In this document: in pieces, positions 15,944 to 24,345 of the stretch
Numbering within the stretch: the first letter of the stretch is position 1
Layout of the letters: each line of letters begins with the position of its first letter
NCBI RefSeq assembly: GCF_009760925.1
Contig: NZ_VRLV01000002.1
Location: 620,001-684,000 of the forward strand
DNA length: 64,000 bases
Origin: Nonomuraea typhae
GTDB lineage: Bacteria > Actinomycetota > Actinomycetes > Streptosporangiales > Streptosporangiaceae
Direction of reading: 5' to 3'
Made by a program: the position numbers and the translations under genes
Notes under the pieces: model-generated
Told to the model about the DNA's origin: nothing
Seen by the model: the letters and a program-made list of their open reading frames with translations, nothing else
Databases searched by the model: none

Positions 15944-15981
15944 ACCCACCCCGGGGCCGGTTGACGAACCCGGGGGTGGGT
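15944..15981. terminator. GC-rich hairpin just after the stop of the membrane protein gene
   Basis: ACCCACCCCGGG and CCCGGGGGTGGGT form a 12-bp stem with one bulged base, a short distance beyond the stop codon on the minus strand. With the hairpin at 15903 it likely forms a tandem terminator. Confidence 0.5.
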
Positions 15982-15982
15982 G

Positions 15983-17224
15983 TCAGCCGAACAGCCAGTC
16001 GAGGAGGCCGCCCGGCTTCTTGGACTCCGCCGGCGCCGGGGCCGGGGCGGAGGTCGTGGGCGGGGGGGCCGGAGCCTGGCTGGTCTGCGTTGACGAGGGC
16101 TGGTCGCTGGGCCGGGACTGCTGCGGCTCGGCGTCGTCCTCGGTGACCGGCTGAGCGCTCTGCGGGGCGCGGGTGCCCTTGGTGGAGGGCTTGGTCGTGG
16201 GTTCGCCGAGGCGCGTCGGGGTCGTGGAGACGCGGGGGGCGGGGGTGCGGACGGTGCGGGCGCGGGTGACCGTGGGGGTCGGGGTGACAGTCTCGGAGAC
16301 GTCGGGTTCCGGTGTTTCCTCGATCGGCTGATCGGAGGGGCCCTCGGTTTCGCCGGCCGCCGGGTCGCTCGGCGTGGTCACCTGGCCCGCGCTGGCGCAC
16401 TGGGCACCCGAGCAGCCGCCCGAGCCGGAGCCGGTGAACATCCAGCCCGCCGCCGCGCCGACCACGACCACGACCGCCGCGGCCAGCACCAGCACCTTGG
16501 TACGGCGGCGCGTCTCCTTCTGGCCGGCGTCCGGGTCCGCCGTGCCGCTCCAGCCGGAGCCCAGGAAGCCGCGGCGCGGTTCGTCGCCGTCGCCGAGGCG
16601 TTCGTAGGACTTGTCCAGCGGGAGATAGCCCCGATCGTCGTCGTCGCCGTCAAACCCGCGCTCGGTCCCGTGCTCGGCGCTCGGCTCACCGCCGAACTCC
16701 GCGTCCCGGCCAACGCCGAACTCCGCGCTCCGGTCAGCGCCGAACTCCGCGCTCCGGTCAGCGCCGAACTCCGCGTCCCGGTCGGCGCCGAACGCATCGT
16801 CACGGTCAACACCGAAGGCTTCATCACGCTCAGCGCCGTCAACACCGAAATCCGGACCGTGGTCGGCGGCCGAGGCGACCAACTGGTCGCCAGGGGTGCC
16901 GCCCAGCGGTTCCAGGGCGTCGCCTCCGTGGTCCAGGCCGGCGCGGGCCTGGTCGGCGTGGGCCTGGAGGGCGCTCTGGTCAAGGTAGACGCCCCCGGCC
17001 ACGGCCTCCTGGTCGGGAGGCAGGTGGTAGGTCTCCGAGCGCTCGGCCGGCACGCTCGGGTCGGATGGCAGATGGTAGGTCTCGTTGAGGACGACGGCCG
17101 GCTGCTCGTCGGTGTCCGCGGCGTCCGTCTCCCATCGGTCCGAGAGCACGTCCCCCGTCATGTCCGGATTTAACGACCTCCCCTGCTCATCTTCATATGG
17201 CCTGTCGTTATCGTCGCGCGACAC
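15983..17224 (-). CDS. Repeat-rich single-pass membrane protein, unrecognised
   Basis: 413 aa. A long acidic cytoplasmic-type N-terminus (about 1-240) includes two copies of an ETYHLP(S/P)D motif and a run of six eight-residue repeats of the FGADRSAE type. One membrane helix (VLVLAAAVVVVVGAAAGW, about 245-265) follows an RRRTK stop-transfer cluster. The outer part contains GSGGCSGAQC and then a Pro/Thr/Ser-rich stalk ending in KPGGLLDWLFG. No enzymatic domain is visible. The architecture resembles anti-sigma-like or cell-wall-spanning proteins, but nothing proves either. The GTG start follows an AGAGAGG site. Confidence 0.7.
   Translation of the reverse strand: MSRDDNDRPYEDEQGRSLNPDMTGDVLSDRWETDAADTDEQPAVVLNETYHLPSDPSVPAERSETYHLPPDQEAVAGGVYLDQSALQAHADQARAGLDHGGDALEPLGGTPGDQLVASAADHGPDFGVDGAERDEAFGVDRDDAFGADRDAEFGADRSAEFGADRSAEFGVGRDAEFGGEPSAEHGTERGFDGDDDDRGYLPLDKSYERLGDGDEPRRGFLGSGWSGTADPDAGQKETRRRTKVLVLAAAVVVVVGAAAGWMFTGSGSGGCSGAQCASAGQVTTPSDPAAGETEGPSDQPIEETPEPDVSETVTPTPTVTRARTVRTPAPRVSTTPTRLGEPTTKPSTKGTRAPQSAQPVTEDDAEPQQSRPSDQPSSTQTSQAPAPPPTTSAPAPAPAESKKPGGLLDWLFG
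16691..16834 (-). repeat. 24-bp tandem repeats inside the membrane protein gene
   Basis: About six in-frame units of GCCGAACTCCGCGCTCCGGT plus CAGC (plus-strand reading) encode FGADRSAE-like octapeptides. Two central units are identical, consistent with recent slippage expansion; outer units are more diverged. Confidence 0.8.
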
Positions 17225-17308
17225 GGTGTACCTCTCTAGCTACCGGGTGTGGATCGCGACCTTCCTAACAGACTCCACCCACCCTTGTCCGGAAATTTCA
17301 CACGATCA

Positions 17309-18754
17309 TCACAAATCGTTGGCTACCCCATGTTTAAACCAGCGTCCCAGCGCTTCACCCAGCGTGTTCACCCCCGCCTGCGACGTCCACGCCACATACC
17401 CGTCAGGCCGCACCAGCAGCGCCTCCGCCTCATGATCGGCCCGCGCCCTGACCACCTCGACCGGCCAGCCCTCGACCCGGGCCACCAGATCGTCCCGGCC
17501 GGCGAGATCCAGGAACAACCCGCGCCCGTCCCGTGCCAGCTCCGCCAGCCGTACCTCCCCGCCGGCGGTCTTCAGCAGCAGATCGGGCGCCATCCGCCCC
17601 GCCCCGGCGACCCCGACGTCGTAGGCCGTGTCCACGCCGCTGATCATCCCGCTGAGATAGGCGTTGACCTCCTCCAGCCCCATCAGCTCCGCGAACAGCT
17701 CCCGCAGCGGGTCCACCGACGGATCCGGGTTGGCCAGCGCCGTCTGCGCCCGGACGTTCCACAGCACCCGCGCCCCCACTGGATGCCGCTCGGCGTGATA
17801 GCTGTCCAGCAGTCCGGCGGACGCCTCCCCCTTGACCTCGGCGGCCAGCTTCCACCCCAGGTTGACCGCGTCCTCCAGACCGGTGTTCAGCCCTTGGCCG
17901 CCCCACGGGAAGTGCACGTGCGCCGCGTCCCCGGCCAGCAGCACGCGCCCCGCCCGGTAGGTCTCGGCCTGCAGCGCGGCGTCGCCGTACCGCGACAGGT
18001 TCCGCGCGTCCCGCATGGGCACCGGGACGCCCGCGATGTGCTCGGCCGCCGCCTGCAGTTCCGCCGGCGTGACCGGCGCCTCCCGGTCGGCGTGCGGCGC
18101 GCGGAAGTCATAGGTGGTGATCCGGCTGTGTCCCGCGGGGTTGACCCAGGCGATCAGCCATCCCCGTGGCGTGCGGTGGTAGCCGCCGGGCAGCCCGAAC
18201 GGGTCGGCCAGCCGTACGTCGCCCATCAGCGCGGCGACCCGGGCCCCGCTGCCCGCGAAGCCGATCCCCGCGGACCTGCGCACCACGCTGCGCGCCCCGT
18301 CCGTCCCGACGACGTACTTCGCCGCGATGCGCCGGCCGTTGGCGATCACCGTCACGGAGCCGTCCCGCTGCTCGATCCCGGTGACCTCCTGCCCCCGCCG
18401 GATCTCCGCGCCGAGCGCCGCCGCCCGCCGCGCGAACACCTGCTCCGCCCACGCCTGCGGGCTGCCGACGATGCTCGGCCCGTCCCCCGTCACGGCGCCC
18501 AGATCCAGCCCGAACATCCCCGAGAAGTGGAAGCGCACGCTTCCATAGGTGGAGCGCCCCACGGCCTCCAGCAGCCCGCGCCGATCCAGGCTCTGCGCCG
18601 TCCGGGCGTGCAGGGTGCCCGCCTTGGACTCAGCCGCCGGTACGGCCAGCCGTTCCAGCACCAGCGGCCGGACTCCCTGCAAACCGAGTTCCCCGGCCAG
18701 CAGCATCCCCACCGGCCCGCCGCCCACGATCACCACGTCGTACATGTCCGCCAT
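17309..18754 (-). CDS. FAD-dependent aromatic-ring monooxygenase
   Basis: 481 aa group A flavoprotein monooxygenase of the PheA/TetX/PHBH type. The N-terminal FAD dinucleotide motif is DVVIVGGGPVGMLLAGELGL, the NAD(P)H/FAD DG motif is VVGTDGARSVVRRSAGI, and the second FAD motif is RVLLAGDAAHVHFPWGGQG. A thioredoxin-like C-terminal domain ends the protein, as in polyketide hydroxylases. The ATG at 18754 (MADMYDVV) is chosen over the longer frame because a promoter with TTGACG, 17 nt and GACAAT lies between 18804 and 18776. It is divergent from an ArsR-type regulator whose sites overlap both promoters. Confidence 0.88.
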   Translation of the reverse strand: MADMYDVVIVGGGPVGMLLAGELGLQGVRPLVLERLAVPAAESKAGTLHARTAQSLDRRGLLEAVGRSTYGSVRFHFSGMFGLDLGAVTGDGPSIVGSPQAWAEQVFARRAAALGAEIRRGQEVTGIEQRDGSVTVIANGRRIAAKYVVGTDGARSVVRRSAGIGFAGSGARVAALMGDVRLADPFGLPGGYHRTPRGWLIAWVNPAGHSRITTYDFRAPHADREAPVTPAELQAAAEHIAGVPVPMRDARNLSRYGDAALQAETYRAGRVLLAGDAAHVHFPWGGQGLNTGLEDAVNLGWKLAAEVKGEASAGLLDSYHAERHPVGARVLWNVRAQTALANPDPSVDPLRELFAELMGLEEVNAYLSGMISGVDTAYDVGVAGAGRMAPDLLLKTAGGEVRLAELARDGRGLFLDLAGRDDLVARVEGWPVEVVRARADHEAEALLVRPDGYVAWTSQAGVNTLGEALGRWFKHGVANDL

Positions 18755-18774
18755 CCCATCGTGCAATTGTTCCG

Positions 18775-18829
18775 AATTGTCGTACAAACGAACTCGACCG
18801 TCAAACCACTGTCCGGAAATTGCGTACAA
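18775..18829. promoter_or_regulatory. Divergent promoters with paired operator-like sites
   Basis: AATTGTCGTACAA (18775-18787) covers the -10 (GACAAT, minus strand) of the monooxygenase promoter, whose -35 TTGACG lies at 18799-18804 with a 17-bp spacer. A second copy, AATTGCGTACAA (18818-18829), covers the plus-strand -10 TACAAT (18825-18830) of the regulator gene. The repetition over both -10 boxes suggests that the ArsR-type protein represses itself and the monooxygenase. Confidence 0.6.
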
Positions 18830-18837
18830 TGAGCCGC

Positions 18838-19149
18838 ATGCTGCATCCGACGCGCGACCAGATCGACCTGGTGGACGTGATGGCCGCCCTCGGGCATCCG
18901 GTGCGCGCCGAGATCGTGCGCAGGCTGGCCACCTCCGGGCAGGAGGAGTTCTGCGGCTCGATCCTGCCGGGCGTGCCCAAGTCCACCCTCACCAACCACT
19001 GGCGGGTGCTGCGCGAGAGCGGCGTGATCTGCCAGCGCCCCGAGGGCCGCAAGCTCTACCTCCGCCTGCGCCGCGAGGACCTCGACGAACGTTTCCCCGG
19101 CCTGCTGGACCTCGTCGTCGCCGAAGGATCTAGGGCTCCATCCCCGTAG
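18838..19149 (+). CDS. ArsR-type winged-helix transcriptional regulator
   Basis: 103 aa regulator: ALGHPVRAEIVRRLATSG opens the winged helix, PKSTLTNHWRVLRESGVI is the recognition helix, and EGRKLYLRLRREDLDERF the wing and dimer helix. It has no metal-binding Cys pair of the ArsR type, so it probably senses a small organic ligand. The ATG at 18838 is preferred over an ATG at 18829 because a TACAAT -10 ends 7 nt before it (leaderless start). It is divergently transcribed from the monooxygenase, its probable target. Confidence 0.83.
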   Translation: MLHPTRDQIDLVDVMAALGHPVRAEIVRRLATSGQEEFCGSILPGVPKSTLTNHWRVLRESGVICQRPEGRKLYLRLRREDLDERFPGLLDLVVAEGSRAPSP

Positions 19150-19194
19150 GGCAATCACCGGCACGACCACGTTCGGTGACGGCATCATGACGGC

Positions 19195-20001
19195 ATGCTT
19201 TCGACCGAGATTTCCCCCTTCCCCGGGGCACGGGTGGTGACCGGGCTGCGCGTGCGCGCCCGGGCCGCGCGCCGGGTCGCGCTGATCGCGCTCTCCGGTT
19301 CGATCGCGCTGCCCGCCGCCGTTCAGATGCTCGCCGAACGGGCCGCGACCCGGGAGGAGACGCTGCAGCTCGCCGTGCTGGCGTTGCTGGTCTTCCTCGG
19401 GTCCCTGCCCGCCCTGGTGGCCACGCAGGCGGTGTGGGGCGCGCGCATGCGCACGGTACGGCGGCACGAACGCGCGTTGTACGCCACCGCCTCCGGAGCG
19501 CCGGCGAGAACGCTGAGCCGCCTCGGCGTGGCCGCGTGCTGGGTGGTGACGCTGCTGCTCGGGTACACCGTGCCGCGACCGTTCCACGAGTCCGGCCTGT
19601 ACGGCGTGGCCGCCACGCTGACCGGGGCGGTGGAGACGCTCACCCTGGCCGGGTACGCCGCCGGGGTGTTCTTCGCCGCCTGGTGGGCCAGAGGCGCCCT
19701 GTCCGCCCTGGGCCGCCTCGCGCACGCCGGCCCCTCCCCCGGCGACCCCTGGGATCCCGGCCGCTCCGCCGGGACCGGCAAGGCCACACAACCTTTCCCC
19801 GTCGCCACGCCGTACCGGATGAGACGGACGCTTCTCCGCGCCACGAGGGCGGCGAGAGGCCCGGCGGTGCTCTGGGGAGCCAGCGCGCTGGCGGTCACCG
19901 CGCTGCTCGGCGCCCGCGCCCACCTATGGGAGCCGGATACCGGGACGGTCTACGCACTCCTGGCCACGGCCCTCGTCTGCGGACTAGTTACCGGCGAGTA
20001 G
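19195..20001 (+). CDS. Multi-pass membrane protein, unrecognised family
   Basis: 268 aa with about five hydrophobic helices (VALIALSGSIALPAAVQML, LQLAVLALLVFLGSLPALV, LGVAACWVVTLLLGYTV, LTLAGYAAGVFFAAWWARG and the C-terminal TVYALLATALVCGLVTG). The region 175-215 is polar and Pro/Gly rich. No motif identifies a function. It lies 45 bp after the ArsR-type gene and 39 bp before fadA, on the same strand. Confidence 0.6.
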   Translation: MLSTEISPFPGARVVTGLRVRARAARRVALIALSGSIALPAAVQMLAERAATREETLQLAVLALLVFLGSLPALVATQAVWGARMRTVRRHERALYATASGAPARTLSRLGVAACWVVTLLLGYTVPRPFHESGLYGVAATLTGAVETLTLAGYAAGVFFAAWWARGALSALGRLAHAGPSPGDPWDPGRSAGTGKATQPFPVATPYRMRRTLLRATRAARGPAVLWGASALAVTALLGARAHLWEPDTGTVYALLATALVCGLVTGE

Positions 20002-20040
20002 CATAGGCGCGGAAGCTGTCCAGCAACGAGGAGCGAATCC

Positions 20041-21219
20041 GTGCCTTCCTCTCGTGACGTCGTGTTCGTCGACGGCGTGCGCACGCCTTTCGGCAGGTCA
20101 GGGCCGAAGGGACTGTATGCGGAGACCCGCGCGGACGACATGGTCGTCCGCGTCATCCGCGAGCTGATCCGCCGCAACCCCGAACTGCCCCCCGAGCGCG
20201 TCGACGAGGTGGCCATCGCGGCCACCACGCAGATCGGCGACCAGGGCCTGACCATCGGCCGCTCCGCCGCCGTGCTGGCCGGGCTGCCCAAGAGCGTGCC
20301 GGGCTATGCCATCGACCGGATGTGCGCGGGCGCGATGACCGCCGTCACCACGGTCGCGGGCGGCATCGCGTTCGGCGCCTACGACGTGGCCATCGCGGGC
20401 GGCGTCGAGCACATGGGCCGCCACCCGATGGGTGAGGGCGTGGACCCGAACCCGCGCTTCCTGTCGGAGAAGCTCGTGGACGGCAGCGCCCTGGTCATGG
20501 GCATGACCGCGGAGAACCTCCACGACCGCTACCCGGAGATCACCAAGGAGCGGGCCGACGCCTACGCGGCGCTGTCGCAGGAGAAGGCGGCCAAGGCGTA
20601 CGCCGACGGCAAGATCCAGCCCGACCTGGTCGAGACGGCCATCCGGACCACGGACAAGGGCTGGGGCCTGGCCGTACACGACGAGGCGCCGCGGCCGGGC
20701 ACCACGGTCGAGACCTTGGCCACGCTGAAGACGCCCTTCCGCGCGCACGGCCGGGTCAGCGCGGGCAACTCCTCGGGCATCAACGACGGCGCGACCGGCT
20801 GCATCGTGGCCGCGGCCGACGTCGCCGAGGAGCTGGGCCTGAGCGCGAAGATGCGCCTGGTCTCCTACGCCTTCGCCGGCGTGGACCCCGAGGTGATGGG
20901 CGTGGGCCCGATCCCCTCGACCGAGCGCGCCCTGCGCCTGGCCGGCCTGGACATCGCCGACATCGGGCTGTTCGAGGTCAACGAGGCGTTCGCCGTCCAG
21001 GTGCTGGCCTTCCTCGACCACTTCGGCATCGACGAGGACAAGGTCAACCCGTACGGCGGGGCCATCGCCTTCGGCCACCCGCTGGCCTCCTCGGGCGTGC
21101 GGCTGATGACGCAGCTCGCCCGGCAGTTCGCCGAGCGCCCCGACGTCCGCTACGGCATCACCACCATGTGCGTCGGCATGGGCATGGGCGGCACCGTGAT
21201 CTGGGAGAACCTGGCATGA
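20041..21219 (+). CDS. fadA: Acetyl-CoA C-acyltransferase (thiolase)
   Basis: 392 aa thiolase that cleaves 3-ketoacyl-CoA in beta-oxidation. The nucleophilic cysteine is in YAIDRMCAGAMTAV, the catalytic histidine in IAFGHPLASSGVR, and the second cysteine in TTMCVGMGMGG. The NEAFAVQVLAFLDHFG segment is also typical. The GTG start has GAGGAG 7 nt upstream. Its TGA overlaps the ATG of fadB (ATGA), so the trifunctional-type complex is co-translated. The neighbouring hydratase/dehydrogenase makes a degradative role much more likely than a biosynthetic one. Confidence 0.93.
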   Translation: MPSSRDVVFVDGVRTPFGRSGPKGLYAETRADDMVVRVIRELIRRNPELPPERVDEVAIAATTQIGDQGLTIGRSAAVLAGLPKSVPGYAIDRMCAGAMTAVTTVAGGIAFGAYDVAIAGGVEHMGRHPMGEGVDPNPRFLSEKLVDGSALVMGMTAENLHDRYPEITKERADAYAALSQEKAAKAYADGKIQPDLVETAIRTTDKGWGLAVHDEAPRPGTTVETLATLKTPFRAHGRVSAGNSSGINDGATGCIVAAADVAEELGLSAKMRLVSYAFAGVDPEVMGVGPIPSTERALRLAGLDIADIGLFEVNEAFAVQVLAFLDHFGIDEDKVNPYGGAIAFGHPLASSGVRLMTQLARQFAERPDVRYGITTMCVGMGMGGTVIWENLA

Positions 21220-23285
21220 GCATGACGGACCTGTTCAAGGACGAGGTCGTCACCAAGGCGCTCGTCCGTGACGTCGAGCTGCCGGGCGGCGCCGGGACCA
21301 TGGCGCTGATCACGCTGGACAACGGCTTCGACCACACCAAGCCCAACACGTTCGGCCCGGGCGGGCTCACCGCGCTGGGCGCGGCGCTGGACGCGATCGA
21401 GGCCCGCACCGACCTGGCCGCGGTGGGCGTGACCGGCAAGCCGTTCATCTTCGGCGTCGGCGCCGACCTCAAGGGCGCCGCGCTGGTGCGCGCCCGCGAG
21501 GAGGCGCTGCAGATCGGCAGGCTCGGCCACGACGTCTTCCGCAGGCTGGGCGAACTGCCCGTCCCGTCGTTCGCGTTCGTGAACGGCGCGGCCATGGGCG
21601 GCGGCCTGGAGATCGCGCTCCACTGTACGTACCGGACGATCTCCTCCGGCGTGCCCGCGCTGGCGCTGCCCGAGTGCTTCCTCGGCCTGGTGCCGGGCTG
21701 GGGCGGCACGCAGCTGCTGCCCCGCCTGATCGGCCCGGCGGCGGCGATCAAGCTCATCGTCGAGAACCCGCTGTCGCAGAACCGCATGATCAAGGGCCGC
21801 GAGGCGTTCGAGTACGGCGTGGCCGACGCGATGTTCGAGCCCGCCGACTTCCTGGAGGAGTCACTCCGCTGGGCCTCGAAGGTACTTTCCGACGATATTT
21901 CGGTCGGACGCGCGACATATCCGGATGCCGACTGGGAGAAGGCCGTCAACGACGCCCGCTTCCTCCTCGACATGAAGCTGCGCGGCGCCTCCCCCGCCCC
22001 CTACCGCGCCCTCGACCTCGTCTCCCTGGCCCGCACCGCCACCCGTGACGAGGGCTTCGCCGCCGAGGACGAGGCCCTGGCCGACCTTCTCATGGGCGAC
22101 GAGCTGCGCGCCGGGCTGTACTCCTTCGACCTGGTCCAGCGCCGCGCCAAGAAGCCCGCCGGGGCCCCGGACAAGGCGCTGGCCCGCAAGGTCACCAAGG
22201 TCGGCGTCGTCGGCGCCGGGCTCATGGCCTCGCAGATGGCGCTGCTGTTCGCCCGCCGCCTGGAGGTCCCGGTCGTGCTGACCGACCTCGACCAGGAGCG
22301 CCTCGACAAGGGCGTCGGCTACGTGCACGCCGAGATCGGCAAGCTGCTGAAGAAGGGCCGCGTCTCCGGCGACCAGGCGAACCGCCTGAAGGCCCTGGTC
22401 ACCGGCTCCCTCACCAAGGACGCCTTCGCCGACGCGGACTTCGTCATCGAGGCCGTCTTCGAGGACATGGCGGTCAAGAAGAAGGTCTTCGCCGAGGTCG
22501 AGGAGCACGTCTCGGCCGAGTGCGTGCTGGCCACCAACACCTCCTCGCTCTCGCTGAGCGAGATGGGCGCCGAGCTCAGGCACCCCGAGCGCCTGGTCGG
22601 CTTCCACTTCTTCAACCCGGTCGCGATCATGCCGCTGCTGGAGATCATCCGCGGCGCCGCCACCTCCGACGAGACGCTGGCCACCGCCTTCGCCGTCGGC
22701 CGGTCGCTGCGGAAGTCGTCGGTGCTGGTGAAGGACGCGCCCGCGTTCGTGGTCAACCGGCTGCTCACCCGGTTCATGGGCGAGGTCATCGCCGCCGTGG
22801 ACGAGGGCACCCCGCTGGAGGTCGCCGAGCACTCCCTGGACGACCTGGGCCTGCCGATGAGCCCGTTCGCCCTGCTGCAGCTCGTCGGCCCGGCCGTCGG
22901 CCACCACGTGTCGGAGACCCTGCACGCCGCCTTCCCCGGCCGGTTCGGGGTCAGCGCGAACATGGCCAAGCTCGTCGCCTCCGGCAAGCCCGGCGTCTAC
23001 GCGCCGGACTTCTCCCTCGACCCCGAGGCCGTGGCGCTGTTCACGGGCGGCTCCTCGCCGTCCACCGCGCAGGAGGTACGGCAGCGCGTCCTGTCGGCCC
23101 TCGCCGAGGAGATCCGGATCATGCTGGACGAGGGTGTCGTGGCGGCCGCCCAGGACATCGACCTGTGCATGATCCTGGGTGCCGGGTGGCCGTTCCACCT
23201 GGGCGGTATCACGCCGTACCTGGACAGGGCGGGCATCTCCTCGCCCCGATTCCTGGAGCCGGGAGTCGCATCCGTCCCGCGATGA
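21216..23285 (+). CDS. fadB: Fatty acid oxidation complex alpha subunit (hydratase/dehydrogenase)
   Basis: 689 aa bifunctional enoyl-CoA hydratase and 3-hydroxyacyl-CoA dehydrogenase. The crotonase domain (about 1-250) shows the oxyanion segments KPFIFGVGADLKGA and NGAAMGGGLEIAL and the EGLV-like ECFLGLVPGWGGTQLLPRL. The NAD domain starts at KVGVVGAGLMASQMA, with ATNTSSLSLSEMG, VGFHFFNPVAIMPLLEI (catalytic His) and KDAPAFVVNRLLTRFMGE, followed by the C-terminal dehydrogenase domains. It overlaps fadA by the ATGA; an ATG two codons on is an alternative start. In Streptomyces the same fadA-fadB pair degrades fatty acids. Confidence 0.93.
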   Translation: MSMTDLFKDEVVTKALVRDVELPGGAGTMALITLDNGFDHTKPNTFGPGGLTALGAALDAIEARTDLAAVGVTGKPFIFGVGADLKGAALVRAREEALQIGRLGHDVFRRLGELPVPSFAFVNGAAMGGGLEIALHCTYRTISSGVPALALPECFLGLVPGWGGTQLLPRLIGPAAAIKLIVENPLSQNRMIKGREAFEYGVADAMFEPADFLEESLRWASKVLSDDISVGRATYPDADWEKAVNDARFLLDMKLRGASPAPYRALDLVSLARTATRDEGFAAEDEALADLLMGDELRAGLYSFDLVQRRAKKPAGAPDKALARKVTKVGVVGAGLMASQMALLFARRLEVPVVLTDLDQERLDKGVGYVHAEIGKLLKKGRVSGDQANRLKALVTGSLTKDAFADADFVIEAVFEDMAVKKKVFAEVEEHVSAECVLATNTSSLSLSEMGAELRHPERLVGFHFFNPVAIMPLLEIIRGAATSDETLATAFAVGRSLRKSSVLVKDAPAFVVNRLLTRFMGEVIAAVDEGTPLEVAEHSLDDLGLPMSPFALLQLVGPAVGHHVSETLHAAFPGRFGVSANMAKLVASGKPGVYAPDFSLDPEAVALFTGGSSPSTAQEVRQRVLSALAEEIRIMLDEGVVAAAQDIDLCMILGAGWPFHLGGITPYLDRAGISSPRFLEPGVASVPR

Positions 23286-23312
23286 TCGCCGGGGCCGGTA
23301 GCGTGGACGCCC

Positions 23313-23702
23313 GTGAAGGGATCAGCTATCAAGACGATGGCGCTCGCCGTACTGTCGGGCGCCCTGGTGGCCGGGACCGCGCTCCCGGCCACCGCCGAGC
23401 TCCGGCCCCGCGGGACGCTCAAGATCAGTATCAAGACCGACGGCGGCACCAAGACCGTCCGCCTGGCCTGTGACCCCGACGGCGGCACCCACCCCAAGCC
23501 CAAGGTGGCCTGCGACCTGCTCAGGAAGGTGAAGGGCAAGCCCGCCAGGCTGCGCAAGGACGACGTCATCTGCACCAAGGAGTACATGCCTCACAAGGTG
23601 CGCGTCGCGGGCACCTGGCGGGGCAGGAAGATCTTCTTCATGGGCACCTTCGACAACGCCTGCCTGATGAAGGCGGCGGGCGGCGCCCTCTACTCCTTCT
23701 GA
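23313..23702 (+). CDS. Subtilisin inhibitor-like secreted protease inhibitor
   Basis: 129 aa. A signal peptide ends near ATA (residue 28). The mature part has the SSI-family fold: four cysteines (53, 67, 87 and the one in FDNAC) forming two disulfides, the DPDGGTHPKPKVAC segment, and the reactive loop CTKEYMP. By alignment to SSI, P1 is Lys89, predicting action on trypsin-like proteases. The C-terminal GTWRGRKIFFMGTFDNAC and terminal Phe are typical. GTG start, 27 bp after fadB. The window also encodes five secreted metallopeptidases, but SSI proteins mainly target serine proteases, so a direct link is not implied. Confidence 0.88.
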   Translation: MKGSAIKTMALAVLSGALVAGTALPATAELRPRGTLKISIKTDGGTKTVRLACDPDGGTHPKPKVACDLLRKVKGKPARLRKDDVICTKEYMPHKVRVAGTWRGRKIFFMGTFDNACLMKAAGGALYSF

Positions 23703-24298
23703 CCCTCCCTCTGAGCCAGCAGGCGTAGCGCCGTCCCGAACAGCTCCGGCGGGCACCGCTCCGGCGCCAGCGTGGCCAGCAGCCACATGCCGACGTCCAG
23801 GGCTTTCAGGACGGCGTCCGCCTGGTCGGCGGGCAAACTCGCCAGCAGGCTGCCGGGAGGCGCCAAGGGGTGCGGGTCCTGCGACCCCTCCTGCGGGAAC
23901 ATCAGCCGCACCAGTTCCTCGCGGGCCGAGGGGTGCCGGGTGGCGTGCACCATGAACTCCAGCACCACTCGGCCGTACCGCTCCTGCTCGCGCACGCTCT
24001 CGGCCCAATGGGCGCCGAACTCCGCCACCAGCCGCTCCGGGTCGGGCGGGCAGCCGAGCCGTTGCGCCTGAGCCTGCGCCTCCTGGCCCATCCGGTGCCG
24101 CATCACGGCCAGCACCAGGTCTTCCTTGCCGGCGAAGTTCGAATAAACCGCCCCTTTGGTGAGCCCCGCCTCGGCCGCCACCTCGTCCAGGGTCGCGCCC
24201 TGGATGCCGCGTTCGGCGAACACCACTTCTGCGGCTTCGAGCAGGTTGAGGCGGTTCTGCGCGCGCTGTTCCCGCCGGGTGAGCCGTTCCGTTGACAT
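23690..24298 (-). CDS. TetR family transcriptional regulator
   Basis: 202 aa. The N-terminal HTH reads RLNLLEAAEVVFAERGIQGA, then DEVAAEAGLTKGAVYSNFAG, the canonical TetR recognition helix; the C-terminal ligand domain is helical. The ATG at 24298 is preferred over the one at 24304 because a TATACT -10 on the minus strand ends 7 nt before it, and the earlier ATG would be only one base away. The gene is divergent from the aspartic-protease-like gene, with a dyad operator between. Its 3' end overlaps the SSI gene by 13 bp. Confidence 0.87.
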   Translation of the reverse strand: MSTERLTRREQRAQNRLNLLEAAEVVFAERGIQGATLDEVAAEAGLTKGAVYSNFAGKEDLVLAVMRHRMGQEAQAQAQRLGCPPDPERLVAEFGAHWAESVREQERYGRVVLEFMVHATRHPSAREELVRLMFPQEGSQDPHPLAPPGSLLASLPADQADAVLKALDVGMWLLATLAPERCPPELFGTALRLLAQREGQKE

Positions 24299-24312
24299 AC
24301 CCATGAGTATAT

Positions 24313-24330
24313 GGATACTGATCGGTATCC
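24313..24330. promoter_or_regulatory. TetR-type operator between divergent genes
   Basis: GGATAC, a 6-bp spacer TGATCG, and GTATCC form a perfect dyad immediately upstream of the TetR -10 (TATACT, 24311-24306 on the minus strand). Spacing and location suit control of both the regulator and the divergent gene at 24346. Confidence 0.65.
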
Positions 24331-24345
24331 GAAAGAGGGGACCTC

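Noticed and set aside
17285..18821. Direct 12-mer TGTCCGGAAATT flanking the monooxygenase gene (17285 and 18810)
   Set aside because: A related string also occurs inside a coding sequence near 13439 and nothing else suggests a mobile element; likely chance or a shared promoter word.
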